Shown: piece by piece, positions 32,820 through 42,118 of the stretch | Layout of the letters: each line of letters begins with the position of its first letter | Position numbering within the stretch: the stretch's first letter is position 1 | Origin: Candidatus Ideonella esbjergensis | GTDB taxonomy: Bacteria > Pseudomonadota > Gammaproteobacteria > Burkholderiales > Burkholderiaceae_C | Reading direction: 5' to 3' | Length of the DNA: 64,000 nt | NCBI GenBank assembly: GCA_016710065.1 | Contig: JADJLP010000001.1 | Coordinates: 1,426,001-1,490,000 of the forward strand | The notes under the pieces: model-generated | The model's database searches: none | Seen by the model: only the letters and a program-made list of their open reading frames with translations | Told to the model about the DNA's origin: nothing | Translations under genes and position numbers: made by a program

Positions 32820-34640
32820 ATGAGTTCAGTGCACCCTACCCTTGCTGGTGTTACCCAGCGCATCCAGACGCGCAGCGCCGCCATGCGCAGCGCCTACCTG
32901 AAGCGGGTGCAGGCCTTGCGCAATCGCCCTCGGGGTGCCGATCGCATGGGTTGCGCGAACGTGGCGCACGCCTTCGCGGCGCTGCCCGGGGCCGACAAGT
33001 TCCGCGTCGTGGCCGAGAAGGCGCCCAACATCGGCATCGTCACCGCCTACAACGACATGCTCTCGGCGCACCAGCCGTATGAGGGCTACCCCGCGCTGAT
33101 CCGTGAAACCGCGCTGAAACTTGGGGCCACCGCGCAGGTGGCCGGCGGCGTGCCCGCGATGTGCGACGGCGTCACGCAAGGCTATGCCGGCATGGAGCTG
33201 AGCTTGTTCTCGCGCGACACCATCGCCATGGGCACGGCCATCGCGCTCTCGCACGATGTGTTCGACGCGGTGCTGCTGCTGGGCATCTGCGACAAGATCG
33301 TGCCGGGCCTGCTGATCGGTGCCTTGCACTTCGGCCACCTGCCCTGCGTGTTCGTGCCAGCCGGCCCCATGGGCTCGGGCTTGTCGAACAGCGACAAGGC
33401 CAAGGTGCGCGAGCAGGCAGCACTGGGTCTGGTGGGTCGCGACGAACTGCTCAAGGCTGAGCAGGCGGCGTACCACAGCCCCGGCACCTGCACCTTCTAC
33501 GGCACCGCCAACTCGAACCAGATGCTGCTCGAAGCCATGGGCCTGCACCTGCCGGGCGCGGCCTTCGTGCCGCCCAACACGCCGCTGCGCGAGGCCCTGA
33601 CCCGCGAGGCCGTGCGTACCGTGCTGGGCCTGCGTAAGGGCCAGCGCGATTTGCCCATAGGCCAGTTGGTGGACGAGCGTTGCATCGTGAATGCCATGGT
33701 GGCCCTGCTGGCCACCGGCGGCTCCACCAACCACCTCATCCACTGGGTGGCGGTGGCGCGTGCGGCGGGCATCCTGATCGACTGGAGCGATTTCTCCGAT
33801 CTCTCGGGCGTGGTGCCGTTGCTGGCCCGCGTCTACCCGAACGGCAGTGCCGACGTGAACCAGTTCCAGGCGGCCGGTGGCCCCGGCTTCGTGATCCGAG
33901 AACTGCTGGATGCCGGCTTGATGCACGAGCTTGACGCGGTCAACCCAGGCGGCCTGCGCGCCCAGACCACACAGCCGCACCTGGATGCGGGTTCATTGCA
34001 CTTCGCGCCGCTGCCTGCGGCCAGCGGCGACGAAAGCGTGCTGCGTGGCGCCGCCGTGCCGTTCTCGGCCGGGGGGGGGCTCAAGCTGCTGGCGGGCAAC
34101 CTGGGCCGCTCGGTGATCAAGATTTCGGCTGTGCCCGAAGACCGCCACATCATCGAAGCGCCCGCCGTGGTGTTCGATGGTCAGGAGGCCCTGCACACCG
34201 CCTTCAACGCCGGCGAGCTGGACCGCGATTTCATCGCCGTGGTGCGCTTCCAGGGCCCGCAGGCCAACGGCATGCCCGAACTGCACAAGCTCACTCCGCC
34301 GCTGGCCGTGCTGCAGGGCAAGGGCTACCGCGTGGCGCTGGTGACCGATGGCCGCATGAGCGGTGCATCCGGCAAGGTGCCCTCGGCCATCCATGTCAGC
34401 CCCGAGGCGCTGGCCGGTGGCCCGCTGGCCAAGGTGTGTACCGGCGATTTGATTCGCCTGGACGCCGAGGCCGGTACCTTGCAGGCCCTGGTGCCCGAAG
34501 CCGAATGGGCCGCCCGCCCGCTGGCCCAGCGCGACGACACCCTGGCCGCAGTGCATGCCCACGACCTGGGCCGCGAACTCTTTGCCGGCCTGCGTCGCAA
34601 TGTGAACAGCGCCGAAGAAGGCGCCTGCACCTGGCTCTGA
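32820..34640 (+). CDS. edd: 6-phosphogluconate dehydratase
   Basis: First enzyme of the Entner-Doudoroff split; dehydrates 6-phosphogluconate to KDPG using an iron-sulfur cluster. The 606 residues match the IlvD/Edd family in full: EKAPNIGIVTAYNDMLSAHQ, MCDGVTQGYAGMELSLFSRD, LLGICDKIVPGLL and VTDGRMSGASGKVPSAIHVSPEA. ATG 32820 is the start; the longer frame begins inside the promoter. eda follows after 21 bases. Confidence 0.96.
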   Translation: MSSVHPTLAGVTQRIQTRSAAMRSAYLKRVQALRNRPRGADRMGCANVAHAFAALPGADKFRVVAEKAPNIGIVTAYNDMLSAHQPYEGYPALIRETALKLGATAQVAGGVPAMCDGVTQGYAGMELSLFSRDTIAMGTAIALSHDVFDAVLLLGICDKIVPGLLIGALHFGHLPCVFVPAGPMGSGLSNSDKAKVREQAALGLVGRDELLKAEQAAYHSPGTCTFYGTANSNQMLLEAMGLHLPGAAFVPPNTPLREALTREAVRTVLGLRKGQRDLPIGQLVDERCIVNAMVALLATGGSTNHLIHWVAVARAAGILIDWSDFSDLSGVVPLLARVYPNGSADVNQFQAAGGPGFVIRELLDAGLMHELDAVNPGGLRAQTTQPHLDAGSLHFAPLPAASGDESVLRGAAVPFSAGGGLKLLAGNLGRSVIKISAVPEDRHIIEAPAVVFDGQEALHTAFNAGELDRDFIAVVRFQGPQANGMPELHKLTPPLAVLQGKGYRVALVTDGRMSGASGKVPSAIHVSPEALAGGPLAKVCTGDLIRLDAEAGTLQALVPEAEWAARPLAQRDDTLAAVHAHDLGRELFAGLRRNVNSAEEGACTWL

Positions 34641-34661
34641 TCGCTAGAAAGAACCCACGAC

Positions 34662-35282
34662 ATGAACATGCAAGAACTTGCCCAGCACGGCCCGGTGATA
34701 CCGGTCATCGTGATCGACCGCCTGGAGGACGCCGTGCCCTTGGCCCGGGCCTTGGTGGCCGGTGGCGTGAAGGTGCTGGAGGTGACGCTGCGCACGCCGG
34801 TGGCCTTGCAGGCCATCGCGGCCATGGCGCAGGTGCCTGGTGCCATCGTGGGCGCCGGCACCATTCGCAGCGTAGCCGACGCGCGCGCGGCCAAGGCGGC
34901 CGGCGCGGTGTTTGGCGTGAGCCCGGGCTACACCGCCGAGGTGGGCGCGGCCTGCCGCGAGGTGGGCCTGCCGCTGCTGCCCGGTGTGGCCACGGCCAGC
35001 GAGGTCATGGCGGCGCAGGCCGATGGCTTGTCGTTCCTGAAGTTCTTTCCGGCCACTGCGGCCGGCGGCATCCCCATGCTCAAGGCGCTGGCCGGCCCGT
35101 TTCCCGATGTGGCGTTCTGCCCCACCGGTGGCATCAGCCTGGCCACGGCGCCCGACTTTCTGGGCCTGCCCAACGTGAAGGTCTGCGGTGGCTCCTGGCT
35201 CACGCCGGCCGACGCGGTGAAGGCGGGCGACTGGGCCCGCATCACCCAGTTGGCGCGCGAGGCCTCGGCGCTTCTGCGCTGA
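34662..35282 (+). CDS. eda: 2-dehydro-3-deoxyphosphogluconate (KDPG) aldolase
   Basis: Second Entner-Doudoroff enzyme; splits KDPG to pyruvate and glyceraldehyde 3-phosphate. The 206 residues contain the catalytic Glu in LEVTLRTPVAL and the Schiff-base Lys in FLKFFPATAAGG, with GAGTIRS and PTGGIS phosphate loops. It forms an operon with edd and stops 4 bases before the convergent PaiB-like gene. Confidence 0.96.
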   Translation: MNMQELAQHGPVIPVIVIDRLEDAVPLARALVAGGVKVLEVTLRTPVALQAIAAMAQVPGAIVGAGTIRSVADARAAKAAGAVFGVSPGYTAEVGAACREVGLPLLPGVATASEVMAAQADGLSFLKFFPATAAGGIPMLKALAGPFPDVAFCPTGGISLATAPDFLGLPNVKVCGGSWLTPADAVKAGDWARITQLAREASALLR

Positions 35283-35286
35283 GGGT

Positions 35287-35931
35287 TCAGCCGCGCGCGG
35301 TGCCCTGGGCCACCAGGACGGCCATCGCGGCGGCTTCGTTGCCGTCTTGCTGGGCGAGGCCCGCCATCACGCCCTGCCGGTCGGCCTCGCTGCGGTTCTG
35401 GCTGACCTTCCATTTGGCGTCCAGCCGCGTCACCGTGATCTCTATGCCCACCACGGCGCGCAGCATGGCTTCGATGTAGTCGGCCGGCGCATCGGCCACC
35501 GACCATGGCCGGGCCTGGTTGGCCTCATGCTGCGCCGTCAGCCGCTCCAGCAGGGCTCGCACCCAATGGGCGTCCTGCACCGCGCGCAAGCGGCCGTGTG
35601 CCTGCACCACGGCGTAGTTCCAGGTGGGCACCACCTTGCCGTGCTCGGCCTTGCTGGGGTACCAGCCCGGTGACACATAGGTCTGCGGGCCCTGGAACGC
35701 CGCCAGCACCTCGGTGCCATCGGCCTGCTGCCACAGCGGGTTGGCGCGGGCTACGTGGCCCGTGAGCGTGCCGCCACCGCCCGAGGCATCCGGCTGCCAC
35801 AGCATGGGGATGGCATCGGCCACCAGACCGCCTTGGGGATCGTGGTGCACCAGGGTGGCTAGCGGGTGCGCGCGCAACAAAGCGGCGATGGCCTGGGCAT
35901 CGGTCTGGACGAAGTGTGTGGGCTGGTACAT
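35287..35931 (-). CDS. PaiB-type FMN-binding negative transcriptional regulator
   Basis: Split-barrel FMN-binding protein of 214 residues. It begins MYQPTHFVQTDAQAIAALLRAHPLATLV and contains AIPMLW, GPQTYVSPGWYPSK and VPTWNYAVVQAHG, hallmarks of the PaiB/FMN_bind_2 family. In Bacillus PaiB affects sporulation genes, but most members have no known role. ATG 35931 is chosen because the conserved YxPxHF start falls there. Confidence 0.85.
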   Translation of the reverse strand: MYQPTHFVQTDAQAIAALLRAHPLATLVHHDPQGGLVADAIPMLWQPDASGGGGTLTGHVARANPLWQQADGTEVLAAFQGPQTYVSPGWYPSKAEHGKVVPTWNYAVVQAHGRLRAVQDAHWVRALLERLTAQHEANQARPWSVADAPADYIEAMLRAVVGIEITVTRLDAKWKVSQNRSEADRQGVMAGLAQQDGNEAAAMAVLVAQGTARG

Positions 35932-35938
35932 GGCCGTA

Positions 35939-36460
35939 TCAGCCCGCGTCGGCCTTGGGTGCTGCTTGTGCCACCGCTTGCACGGCGGCAATGCCGGGCT
36001 GTACATCGTCGCCATAGGCCTCGCGCCAGCGCTTCATGATGGCTTCGCTGGCGTCCAGGCGCTGCTCGGGCAAGTCATCCTGGGCATGCCAGTTGGCGAT
36101 ACGGCTCTCCACCGCGAAATGCGACACCGGCTGGAAGGCGGCCGGGTCGTCCAGGCTGCCGATGGACAAGTCCATGCGCTCGGAGCCCAGGAACTCGAAG
36201 CTCAGCGGCGTGCCGCAATGGCTGCAAAAGCCTCGCTGCGCCAGCTTGGAGCTTTGGTAGTACGCCGGGGGCTCTGCCGTCCAGCGCACCTCGGCCTTGC
36301 GCAGGTTCAGGTAGCTGGCGCGGGTGTTGCCAAAGGCCAGCTGGCACATGCGGCAATGACAGTAGTAGCCCTCGCGATGGTCAGGCGTGGCCTCGTAGCG
36401 CACGCGACCACACAGGCAGCCGCCGGTGACTGGGGCCAGGGCAGGGGATGTGTTGGTCAT
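35939..36460 (-). CDS. GFA family (CENP-V/GFA domain) zinc protein
   Basis: Zinc protein of 173 residues in the glutathione-dependent formaldehyde-activating (GFA/CENP-V) fold. Zinc cysteines occur in GGCLCGRVRY, YCHCRMCQ and FCSHCGTPL. Family members differ widely in role and most are uncharacterised. It lies 7 bases upstream of the PaiB-like gene and may be co-transcribed with it and the SDR gene. Confidence 0.82.
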   Translation of the reverse strand: MTNTSPALAPVTGGCLCGRVRYEATPDHREGYYCHCRMCQLAFGNTRASYLNLRKAEVRWTAEPPAYYQSSKLAQRGFCSHCGTPLSFEFLGSERMDLSIGSLDDPAAFQPVSHFAVESRIANWHAQDDLPEQRLDASEAIMKRWREAYGDDVQPGIAAVQAVAQAAPKADAG

Positions 36461-36476
36461 TTCGGGCTCCTTTTGT

Positions 36477-37286
36477 TCACACTGGCACGGTGTAGTTCAG
36501 CGCCATGCGGCCGCCGTCCACGTGCACCACCTCGCCGGTCATGTAGCGCGCCGCGTCGCTGAGCAAGAAGGCCACCACGTCGGCCACTTCCTCGGGCTCG
36601 CCCAGGCGCTTCATGGGCGTGCGGCCAAGGATGCGCTGCCTGGCTTCGTCGCTGGTCAGCACCGCGCTGCGGGCGAGCTCGGTGGCGATGGTGCCGGGCG
36701 CCACCGCATTGACGCGGATGCCGTGGTCGGCCAGGGCCAGTGCCATGGCGCGGGTGAGCTGGTTGATGCCGCCCTTGCTGGCGTTGTAGCTGGCGATGCT
36801 GGCAATGGCCAGGCTGCCATTGACCGACGACATGTTGACGATGGCGCCCCCGCCGCCCTGGGCGACGATCTGCCGCGCCACCGCCTGGCCACACAGGAAG
36901 GCGCCCTTGAGGTTGACGGCGATCACCGCGTCCCAGTTGGCTTCGGTCACATCCAGAAAATCGGCAGCGCGAAAAATGCCGGCGTTGTTCACCAGCGCGT
37001 CCATGCGGCCCAGGGCGCTGACGGTGGCCTGCAGAGCCGTAGCCACATCGGCCTGCTGCGACACGTCGCAGCGACAGGCATGGACTGAATGGCCGGCGCC
37101 CCGCAGTTCGGCCGCCAGGCGCTGTGCACCGGCGTCATCCACATCCCATAGACTCACTTTCGCGCCATCCAGCACCAGACGGCGCGCACAGGCCGCCCCT
37201 ATGCCCTGGGCGGCGCCGGTCACCACCACCACGCGGCCCTGCAGTCCGAACTGGACGCGGCCTGCCGGCGTGGCTGCAGCATTCAT
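36477..37286 (-). CDS. SDR-family NAD(P)-dependent oxidoreductase
   Basis: Short-chain dehydrogenase of 269 residues. The Rossmann motif is TGAAQGIGAA, NNAG is present, and the catalytic Ser-Tyr-Lys are in IVNMSSVNG and YNASKGG. An Asp-containing WDVDD after beta-2 suggests NAD preference. ATG 37286 is chosen because the longer frame overlaps the neighbouring gene with no homology. The substrate is unknown; it sits 5 bases after the metallo-hydrolase stop, indicating co-transcription. Confidence 0.85.
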   Translation of the reverse strand: MNAAATPAGRVQFGLQGRVVVVTGAAQGIGAACARRLVLDGAKVSLWDVDDAGAQRLAAELRGAGHSVHACRCDVSQQADVATALQATVSALGRMDALVNNAGIFRAADFLDVTEANWDAVIAVNLKGAFLCGQAVARQIVAQGGGGAIVNMSSVNGSLAIASIASYNASKGGINQLTRAMALALADHGIRVNAVAPGTIATELARSAVLTSDEARQRILGRTPMKRLGEPEEVADVVAFLLSDAARYMTGEVVHVDGGRMALNYTVPV

Positions 37287-37291
37287 GGGCG

Positions 37292-38245
37292 TCAGCGCTT
37301 GTCGCGGTCCAGCCAGATGCCCAGGCCCTGGGCACTCAGTTCCACATCCAGCGCCAGGGTTTCGCTGATCTGCGCATCGCCGAGCAGGCAACCGTGCGCT
37401 TGCAGACTGCGCTGATAGATGCGGCGCAGGCCATCGCACAAGGCTTCATGCCGTTGTGGCGAGTCTTGCACGGCCAGGCCCATGGCCACCGTTTCGTCCA
37501 GCAGGGCCAGCATGGCCTTGCCCAGTTCGGCCACATGGCCCAACCGGCTGTAGTGGGTGAGGTAGACGCACTCAGGCTGCTTGGCCAGCAGGCGCTGCAC
37601 CGAGGCACCCAAGGGCTCGGGCTCGAACTGAACCGGCGTGCTGGTGGGCACGATCCAGGCGCGGCCGGCCACGTCGAACTCCCGGTACGACAGGCCGAAG
37701 GTGTCACCGGTGAACCAGCCGCGGGTCACCGGGTCCCAGATGCAATGGTGGTGGCGCGCATGGCCGGGGGTGTCGATGACTTCCAGCATGCGCTGGCCCA
37801 GCGGCACCTGCATGCCGTCGGTGCTGGACACGACCCGCTCGGCGGGCACGCCCACCAGTTGGCCGTAGGAGCGGTCCATCTCAGCCTGGCCGTAGACGGC
37901 GAGCGCGCCCTGGTAGAGCGCGCTGGGGTCGATCATGTGGCGCGCGCCGCGTGGATGTACCAGCGCCTGGGCATTCGGCAGCACCTGCATCAGCGGGCCC
38001 ACGCCGCCCGCGTGGTCCAGGTGAACGTGGGTGGGAATGACCCAGTCCACGTCGGCTGGCGTCAGGCCAGTGGCCTGCAAGGTGGCCAGCAGCCGGGGCA
38101 GGGCATGGCCGGTGCCGGTGTCGACAAAGGCCGCATGGCCGTTGTCGATCAGCAAATAGGCCGCGTCGAAGCGGGGCCGGTGAAAGCCCGTGTCGATGGC
38201 GATGATGCCGCCGCCGAGGTACTCGGCAAAGTCGGGAAGCTGCAT
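37292..38245 (-). CDS. metallo-beta-lactamase fold hydrolase
   Basis: Binuclear zinc hydrolase of 317 residues with the signature THVHLDHAGG, further metal ligands in DTPGHARHHHCIW and WFTGDTFG, and YLTHYSRLG near the C-terminal part. Related proteins act on thioesters, glyoxalase-type substrates or lactones; none can be chosen here. ATG 38245 lies 7 bases after the TPR protein stop. Confidence 0.85.
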   Translation of the reverse strand: MQLPDFAEYLGGGIIAIDTGFHRPRFDAAYLLIDNGHAAFVDTGTGHALPRLLATLQATGLTPADVDWVIPTHVHLDHAGGVGPLMQVLPNAQALVHPRGARHMIDPSALYQGALAVYGQAEMDRSYGQLVGVPAERVVSSTDGMQVPLGQRMLEVIDTPGHARHHHCIWDPVTRGWFTGDTFGLSYREFDVAGRAWIVPTSTPVQFEPEPLGASVQRLLAKQPECVYLTHYSRLGHVAELGKAMLALLDETVAMGLAVQDSPQRHEALCDGLRRIYQRSLQAHGCLLGDAQISETLALDVELSAQGLGIWLDRDKR

Positions 38246-38252
38246 GCAACGA

Positions 38253-39464
38253 TTATTGCTGGCCCGCCAGGATGGCCCACATACGGCCCAGGTCGGCGGC
38301 GCCATCTGTGCCCTGCACGCTGCGCAGCACCTGCTGGGCCTTGGCCTTGTTCTTGCCGGTCTGCATCAAAGCGCGGCCCAGGCGCAACTTGGCATCTTCA
38401 GCGCGCTTCAGGCTGCCCTTGGAGATGCCTTGTTCGATCAGGGCCACGCCTTTCTCGGCCTGGCCCTGATTGGCCAGATTGGCGCCGAGCAGGATGAGCG
38501 CATTGCCGTCCTTGGCGGCAGTGGCTTCGGCGGTGTCTTTGGCCAGCGTGGCCTTCGCAGCCTCTTCCTGCTTCAAGGCCAGGTCGCGCAAGCGCTTGTG
38601 GCGATCAGACTCGGCGCCGGTGCCCAGCGCACCTGAGGCAAAACCCTTCTCTACGATCTGCCTGGCCTCGGAGGGTGAGCCGGCCTGCAGCGCGAGCTGG
38701 GCTAGTTCCATGTATTCCTCGGTTTTGTTCAGGTTGCCAGTGGCAAACTTCAGGCGCATCACGTCCAGTGCAAAGCGATCGGAAAAGCCGGGCTTGCGCG
38801 GCAGGCGGCCCAGCGCGGCCGACCAATATTCGCGTTTGCCGTAGTAGGCCAGCAGCTTTTCCAGGGTGGCGCTCTGGCCCGCAGCGTTGTTGGTTCGCTG
38901 CTGGGCGTCGGCCAGGCGCAGCAAGTCGCCTTCATCAGGGCGGCGGCCGGCTTGCTCGGCGCCACTCACCGCACCTGCGGCTTCGCGGGCGATGGCCGAG
39001 TAGTCGCCGCTGGCGCCTTGCAGGTAGGCGATCAGCTGTTTGAGCTGGGCACTGCCAGCCCCCAGCGACTGGGCCTTTTGCGCCCACTGCAGCGCCTTGC
39101 CGTTGTCGTGCAACTGCGAATAGGTGAAGGCCAGCGACTCGGCCATTTGCGCCTGCTCTGGGCCGGAGAGCTTGCCGGAGTTGAAGGCCGACTCAAATGA
39201 ACGAGCGGCGGTGCCGTTGTCACCAGCGCGCTGGGCGGCCGAGCCGCGCATGCGGTCGATCATGAGTTGTTCGCTGGGGTTCTTGCCGCCCACGGAATCG
39301 GCCTCGTGGACCTTGGCCAGTGCCTCTTTGGCCTTGCCGGCGCGCAGCAGGTCACTGGCCTGTTGCAAAGGTTTGCCCACCTCGGGGCGCAGGCTTTGGG
39401 CTTGCACAGACAGCATGCAACCGGCGGTCAGGAGTGCGGCGGAGAGTACGCGCAGAGAAGTCAT
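38253..39464 (-). CDS. secreted tetratricopeptide-repeat protein of the TonB operon
   Basis: Periplasmic protein of 403 residues with a signal peptide (about 1-22, ending VQA) and a helical body rich in Ala/Gly/Leu with TPR-like pairs (ASDLLRAGKAKEALAKVHEAD; LALQAGSPSEARQIVEKGF; LGANLANQGQAEKGVALIEQGI). It is the last gene of tonB-exbB-exbD-exbD-TPR. Such TPR proteins accompany TonB systems in several betaproteobacteria and may support energy transduction, but the function is unproven. Confidence 0.75.
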   Translation of the reverse strand: MTSLRVLSAALLTAGCMLSVQAQSLRPEVGKPLQQASDLLRAGKAKEALAKVHEADSVGGKNPSEQLMIDRMRGSAAQRAGDNGTAARSFESAFNSGKLSGPEQAQMAESLAFTYSQLHDNGKALQWAQKAQSLGAGSAQLKQLIAYLQGASGDYSAIAREAAGAVSGAEQAGRRPDEGDLLRLADAQQRTNNAAGQSATLEKLLAYYGKREYWSAALGRLPRKPGFSDRFALDVMRLKFATGNLNKTEEYMELAQLALQAGSPSEARQIVEKGFASGALGTGAESDRHKRLRDLALKQEEAAKATLAKDTAEATAAKDGNALILLGANLANQGQAEKGVALIEQGISKGSLKRAEDAKLRLGRALMQTGKNKAKAQQVLRSVQGTDGAADLGRMWAILAGQQ

Positions 39465-39570
39465 GGTGGTGTCTCTTGCAGGAAGGATGAACGGTTCAAT
39501 TCAGCTTGCCAGAACGCGAAAGGGGATCGTGCCGATGACGGCCGATCCCCTCGCATGCCGGCAGGGGACG

Positions 39571-39990
39571 TCAGTTCATGAACTGCTCGTTGCCCACGAT
39601 GCCGATCTTGGTGACGCCCAGGCGCTGGGCTTCCGCCATCACCATGGCGACATGCTTATAGGTCACAAGCTTGTTGGGGCGCAGGTGCACTTCGGGCTGG
39701 TCGGGTTGCTGCGCAATGCGGTACAGCTTGGCTTGCAACTCGGCCCGAGTGGGCACGATTTCGCCGTTCCAGCCTATGGTGCCGTCGAAGTCCACGTCGA
39801 TGCGGACGATCTCGGGTGGCTTGGGCGGTGGGTTGTTCTGCGAGTTCACCGGCATGTTCATGCGCACGGCATGGGTCTGCGGCGGGATGGTGATGATGAA
39901 CATGATCAGCAGCACGAGCATCACGTCGATCAACGGCGTGGTGTTCATCTCCACCATCATGTCGCCCTCGGAGCCTACATTCATTGACAT
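39571..39990 (-). CDS. exbD: biopolymer transport protein ExbD (second copy)
   Basis: Single-pass inner-membrane protein of 139 residues in the TonB energising complex. The membrane segment has the key Asp in MNTTPLIDVMLVLLIMFIITIP, and the periplasmic domain ends with VTYKHVAMVMAEAQRLGVTKIG. It follows another exbD by 18 bases. Two ExbD proteins with one ExbB may give a mixed channel or separate complexes. Confidence 0.92.
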   Translation of the reverse strand: MSMNVGSEGDMMVEMNTTPLIDVMLVLLIMFIITIPPQTHAVRMNMPVNSQNNPPPKPPEIVRIDVDFDGTIGWNGEIVPTRAELQAKLYRIAQQPDQPEVHLRPNKLVTYKHVAMVMAEAQRLGVTKIGIVGNEQFMN

Positions 39991-40008
39991 GGTTGATTGC
40001 TCCTGGGC

Positions 40009-40437
40009 CTACAGCTTTTGCGGGTCGGTGACAAAGGCCACCTTTGCAATGCCGGCACGCTGGCAGGCCACGATCAAGCGGCCCACCGACTCATAGCGCA
40101 CGTTCTCGTCGCCGCGAATGTGCACTTCGGGTTGCGGCTCTTTCACCGACTCCTTCTTCAGCGCGGTGACCAGCGCCTCCGAGTCGGGCATGAGCTTGGT
40201 GTTCCAGTACACGTCGCCGTCCTTGGTGACCGCCAGCAGGACGTTTTCCGGCTTGGTCACGGTGACGACGTTCTGCTCCTTGGGCAACTGCAGCTTGACG
40301 GACTGCGTGACCACCGGAACCGTTATCAGAAAGATGATCAGCAACACCAGCATCACATCCACCAGCGGGGTGGTGTTGATGCTGGAGTTCATCTGCTCTT
40401 CGCCGTCTTCGTCGGCGGAGCCTACGTTCATGGCCAT
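40009..40437 (-). CDS. exbD: biopolymer transport protein ExbD (first copy)
   Basis: ExbD of 142 residues with the proton-path Asp in INTTPLVDVMLVLLIIFLITVPV and a periplasmic domain ending NVRYESVGRLIVACQRAGIAKV. An acidic N-terminus (SADEDGEEQ) differs from the second copy. It lies 13 bases downstream of exbB, so it is the likely main partner. Confidence 0.93.
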   Translation of the reverse strand: MAMNVGSADEDGEEQMNSSINTTPLVDVMLVLLIIFLITVPVVTQSVKLQLPKEQNVVTVTKPENVLLAVTKDGDVYWNTKLMPDSEALVTALKKESVKEPQPEVHIRGDENVRYESVGRLIVACQRAGIAKVAFVTDPQKL

Positions 40438-40450
40438 GATGGGCCCCTTT

Positions 40451-41293
40451 TCACTTCTTGCCAGCCAGCAGCACGTTGTGCAGATCGCCGCTGAAGGCGT
40501 TGACCTTCTCCATCACGGTCTTGTTGCGGCGGATCAGCCAGTTGTAGCCCATCACGGCGGGCACGGCCACGGCCAGACCGAAGGCGGTCATGATCAGCGC
40601 TTCGCCCACTGGGCCGGCCACCTTTTCGATCGAGGCATTGCCTGACAGGCCGATGGCGGTCAGGGCGTGGTAGATGCCCCAGACGGTGCCGAACAGGCCC
40701 ACGAACGGGGCGGTGGAACCCACTGTGGCCAGGAAGGCCAGGCCATCCTGCAGGCGGCTGGTGATGTTGCCCACGGCGCGCTGCACGCTCATGCTGATCC
40801 AAGTGTGCAGGTCGATGTTCTCAACCAGTGTGCCTTCATGGTGTTCCGAGGCATTGATGCCTTGCTCTGCCATGTAGCGGAATGCCGAGCCTTCTTCCAG
40901 GGTATCGATGCCCTTTTTGATCGATCCAGCTTCCCAAAAGCCTGCCGTGCCTCTGGCGCTCTTCAGGATTTTCTGTTGTTCAAACAGCTTGGTGAAGATG
41001 ATGTACCAACTGCCCATGGACATGATCACCATGATGACTGCGGTACCTTTGGTGACCCAATCACCATCCCGCCACATGGCTTCCAAGCCATAGGGGTTGT
41101 CGACGGTTTCCTTCTTCACCTCAGGTGCCGGTACCGGTGCAGGCGCGGCGACCGGCGCCACATCAGCGGCCGGAGCGGACGATGCCTCGGGTGCCGAAGC
41201 CTGGGCCAGGGCGGGCTGGGCGGCGCCCAGGGTGCCCAGCAGGGCAATGGCGGCGGCCAGGAAGGGGGCGCGCACGAGTTTGAGCAAGGACAT
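40451..41293 (-). CDS. exbB: biopolymer transport protein ExbB (long form with signal peptide)
   Basis: Proton-channel scaffold that energises TonB. The 280 residues begin with a cleavable-type signal sequence (about 1-30) and an Ala/Pro-rich periplasmic stretch. The first membrane helix follows (about 82-103), then the ExbB signature FLATVGSTAPFVGLFGTVWG and GEALIMTAFGLAVAVPAVM. GGAGGAA six bases upstream decides ATG 41293. It is co-transcribed with the two exbD genes. Confidence 0.93.
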   Translation of the reverse strand: MSLLKLVRAPFLAAAIALLGTLGAAQPALAQASAPEASSAPAADVAPVAAPAPVPAPEVKKETVDNPYGLEAMWRDGDWVTKGTAVIMVIMSMGSWYIIFTKLFEQQKILKSARGTAGFWEAGSIKKGIDTLEEGSAFRYMAEQGINASEHHEGTLVENIDLHTWISMSVQRAVGNITSRLQDGLAFLATVGSTAPFVGLFGTVWGIYHALTAIGLSGNASIEKVAGPVGEALIMTAFGLAVAVPAVMGYNWLIRRNKTVMEKVNAFSGDLHNVLLAGKK

Positions 41294-41401
41294 GGTTCCT
41301 CCGGGTACAAAAGTTTGGCCAGCGCTTAGGGTTTGTGTCCGTGCGCGCTGCGGGTCTACAAGGGGTAAGCGAAAAAGGTGCAAGTGGCTGATCCGCAAGG
41401 A

Positions 41402-42118
41402 TCAGTCCAGCTTCCAGACGTATTCAACGCGGCCAGTCAACTTCTCGGGCCTGCCGTCCACCGTGCCAGGCGTGCCTTTGACGGCACGCACAGCGTCCAG
41501 CGTGGCCCGATCAAGCTGCTTGTGCTCACGTGAGGGGCCGCAGGACCTCTCAACGTGCGCGTCTTCGATGCTGCCGTTGGTCTCCATGGTGTACGCCACG
41601 GTGACCGTGCACTGGATTTCCGCACGCGCGGCGGCTGCGGTGTACTCAGGCTTGTTGCCGGCATTGAAGTTGATCTTGGGTGCAGTGCGTGCAGCCGGCG
41701 CGGGCGGGGCCGGTGGCGCAGGAGCGGCTGTGGGCGGTGCCGGGCTCAGGTTCACCGGTGCAGGCGGTGGCGCCACGGTGGTGGTGGTGATCGTTGGAGC
41801 GTTGGTGGGCTGGGGTGCCACCTGCACTTCCGGCGGCGGCACGAAGGAAGGCGGCGGCGGCAGGTTCTTGGGCGGTGGGGGCAGGTTCTCGGGCGGCGGA
41901 GGGGGAGGCGGTTTCACCTCTTCAATGATCTTGGTCTCGATAGGCCCCTTGATCACTTCCACGATGCGCTTTCCCAGGCCATTGACCAAGGCATAGCCCA
42001 AGACCACGTGCATCACTGCCACCACGATCAGCCCCACAGGGTGCTTACCAGGTCGGCGCTGTGCTTCAGCGAAATCCACTCGATTCCTCCAGTCGCCCAC
42101 TGAGGACGCTGTCATCAT
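41402..42118 (-). CDS. tonB: TonB energy-transducing protein
   Basis: Inner-membrane anchored TonB of 238 residues that delivers energy to outer-membrane receptors. One membrane helix (about 28-46) is followed by a Pro-rich spacer (PPPPPPPENLPPPPKNLPPP) and a C-terminal TonB domain with TVAYTMETNGSIEDAHVERS and GRVEYVWKL. Start ATG 42118 or the adjacent ATG 42115. It is first in the operon; a candidate promoter lies at 42171-42198. Confidence 0.9.
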   Translation of the reverse strand: MMTASSVGDWRNRVDFAEAQRRPGKHPVGLIVVAVMHVVLGYALVNGLGKRIVEVIKGPIETKIIEEVKPPPPPPPENLPPPPKNLPPPPSFVPPPEVQVAPQPTNAPTITTTTVAPPPAPVNLSPAPPTAAPAPPAPPAPAARTAPKINFNAGNKPEYTAAAARAEIQCTVTVAYTMETNGSIEDAHVERSCGPSREHKQLDRATLDAVRAVKGTPGTVDGRPEKLTGRVEYVWKLD

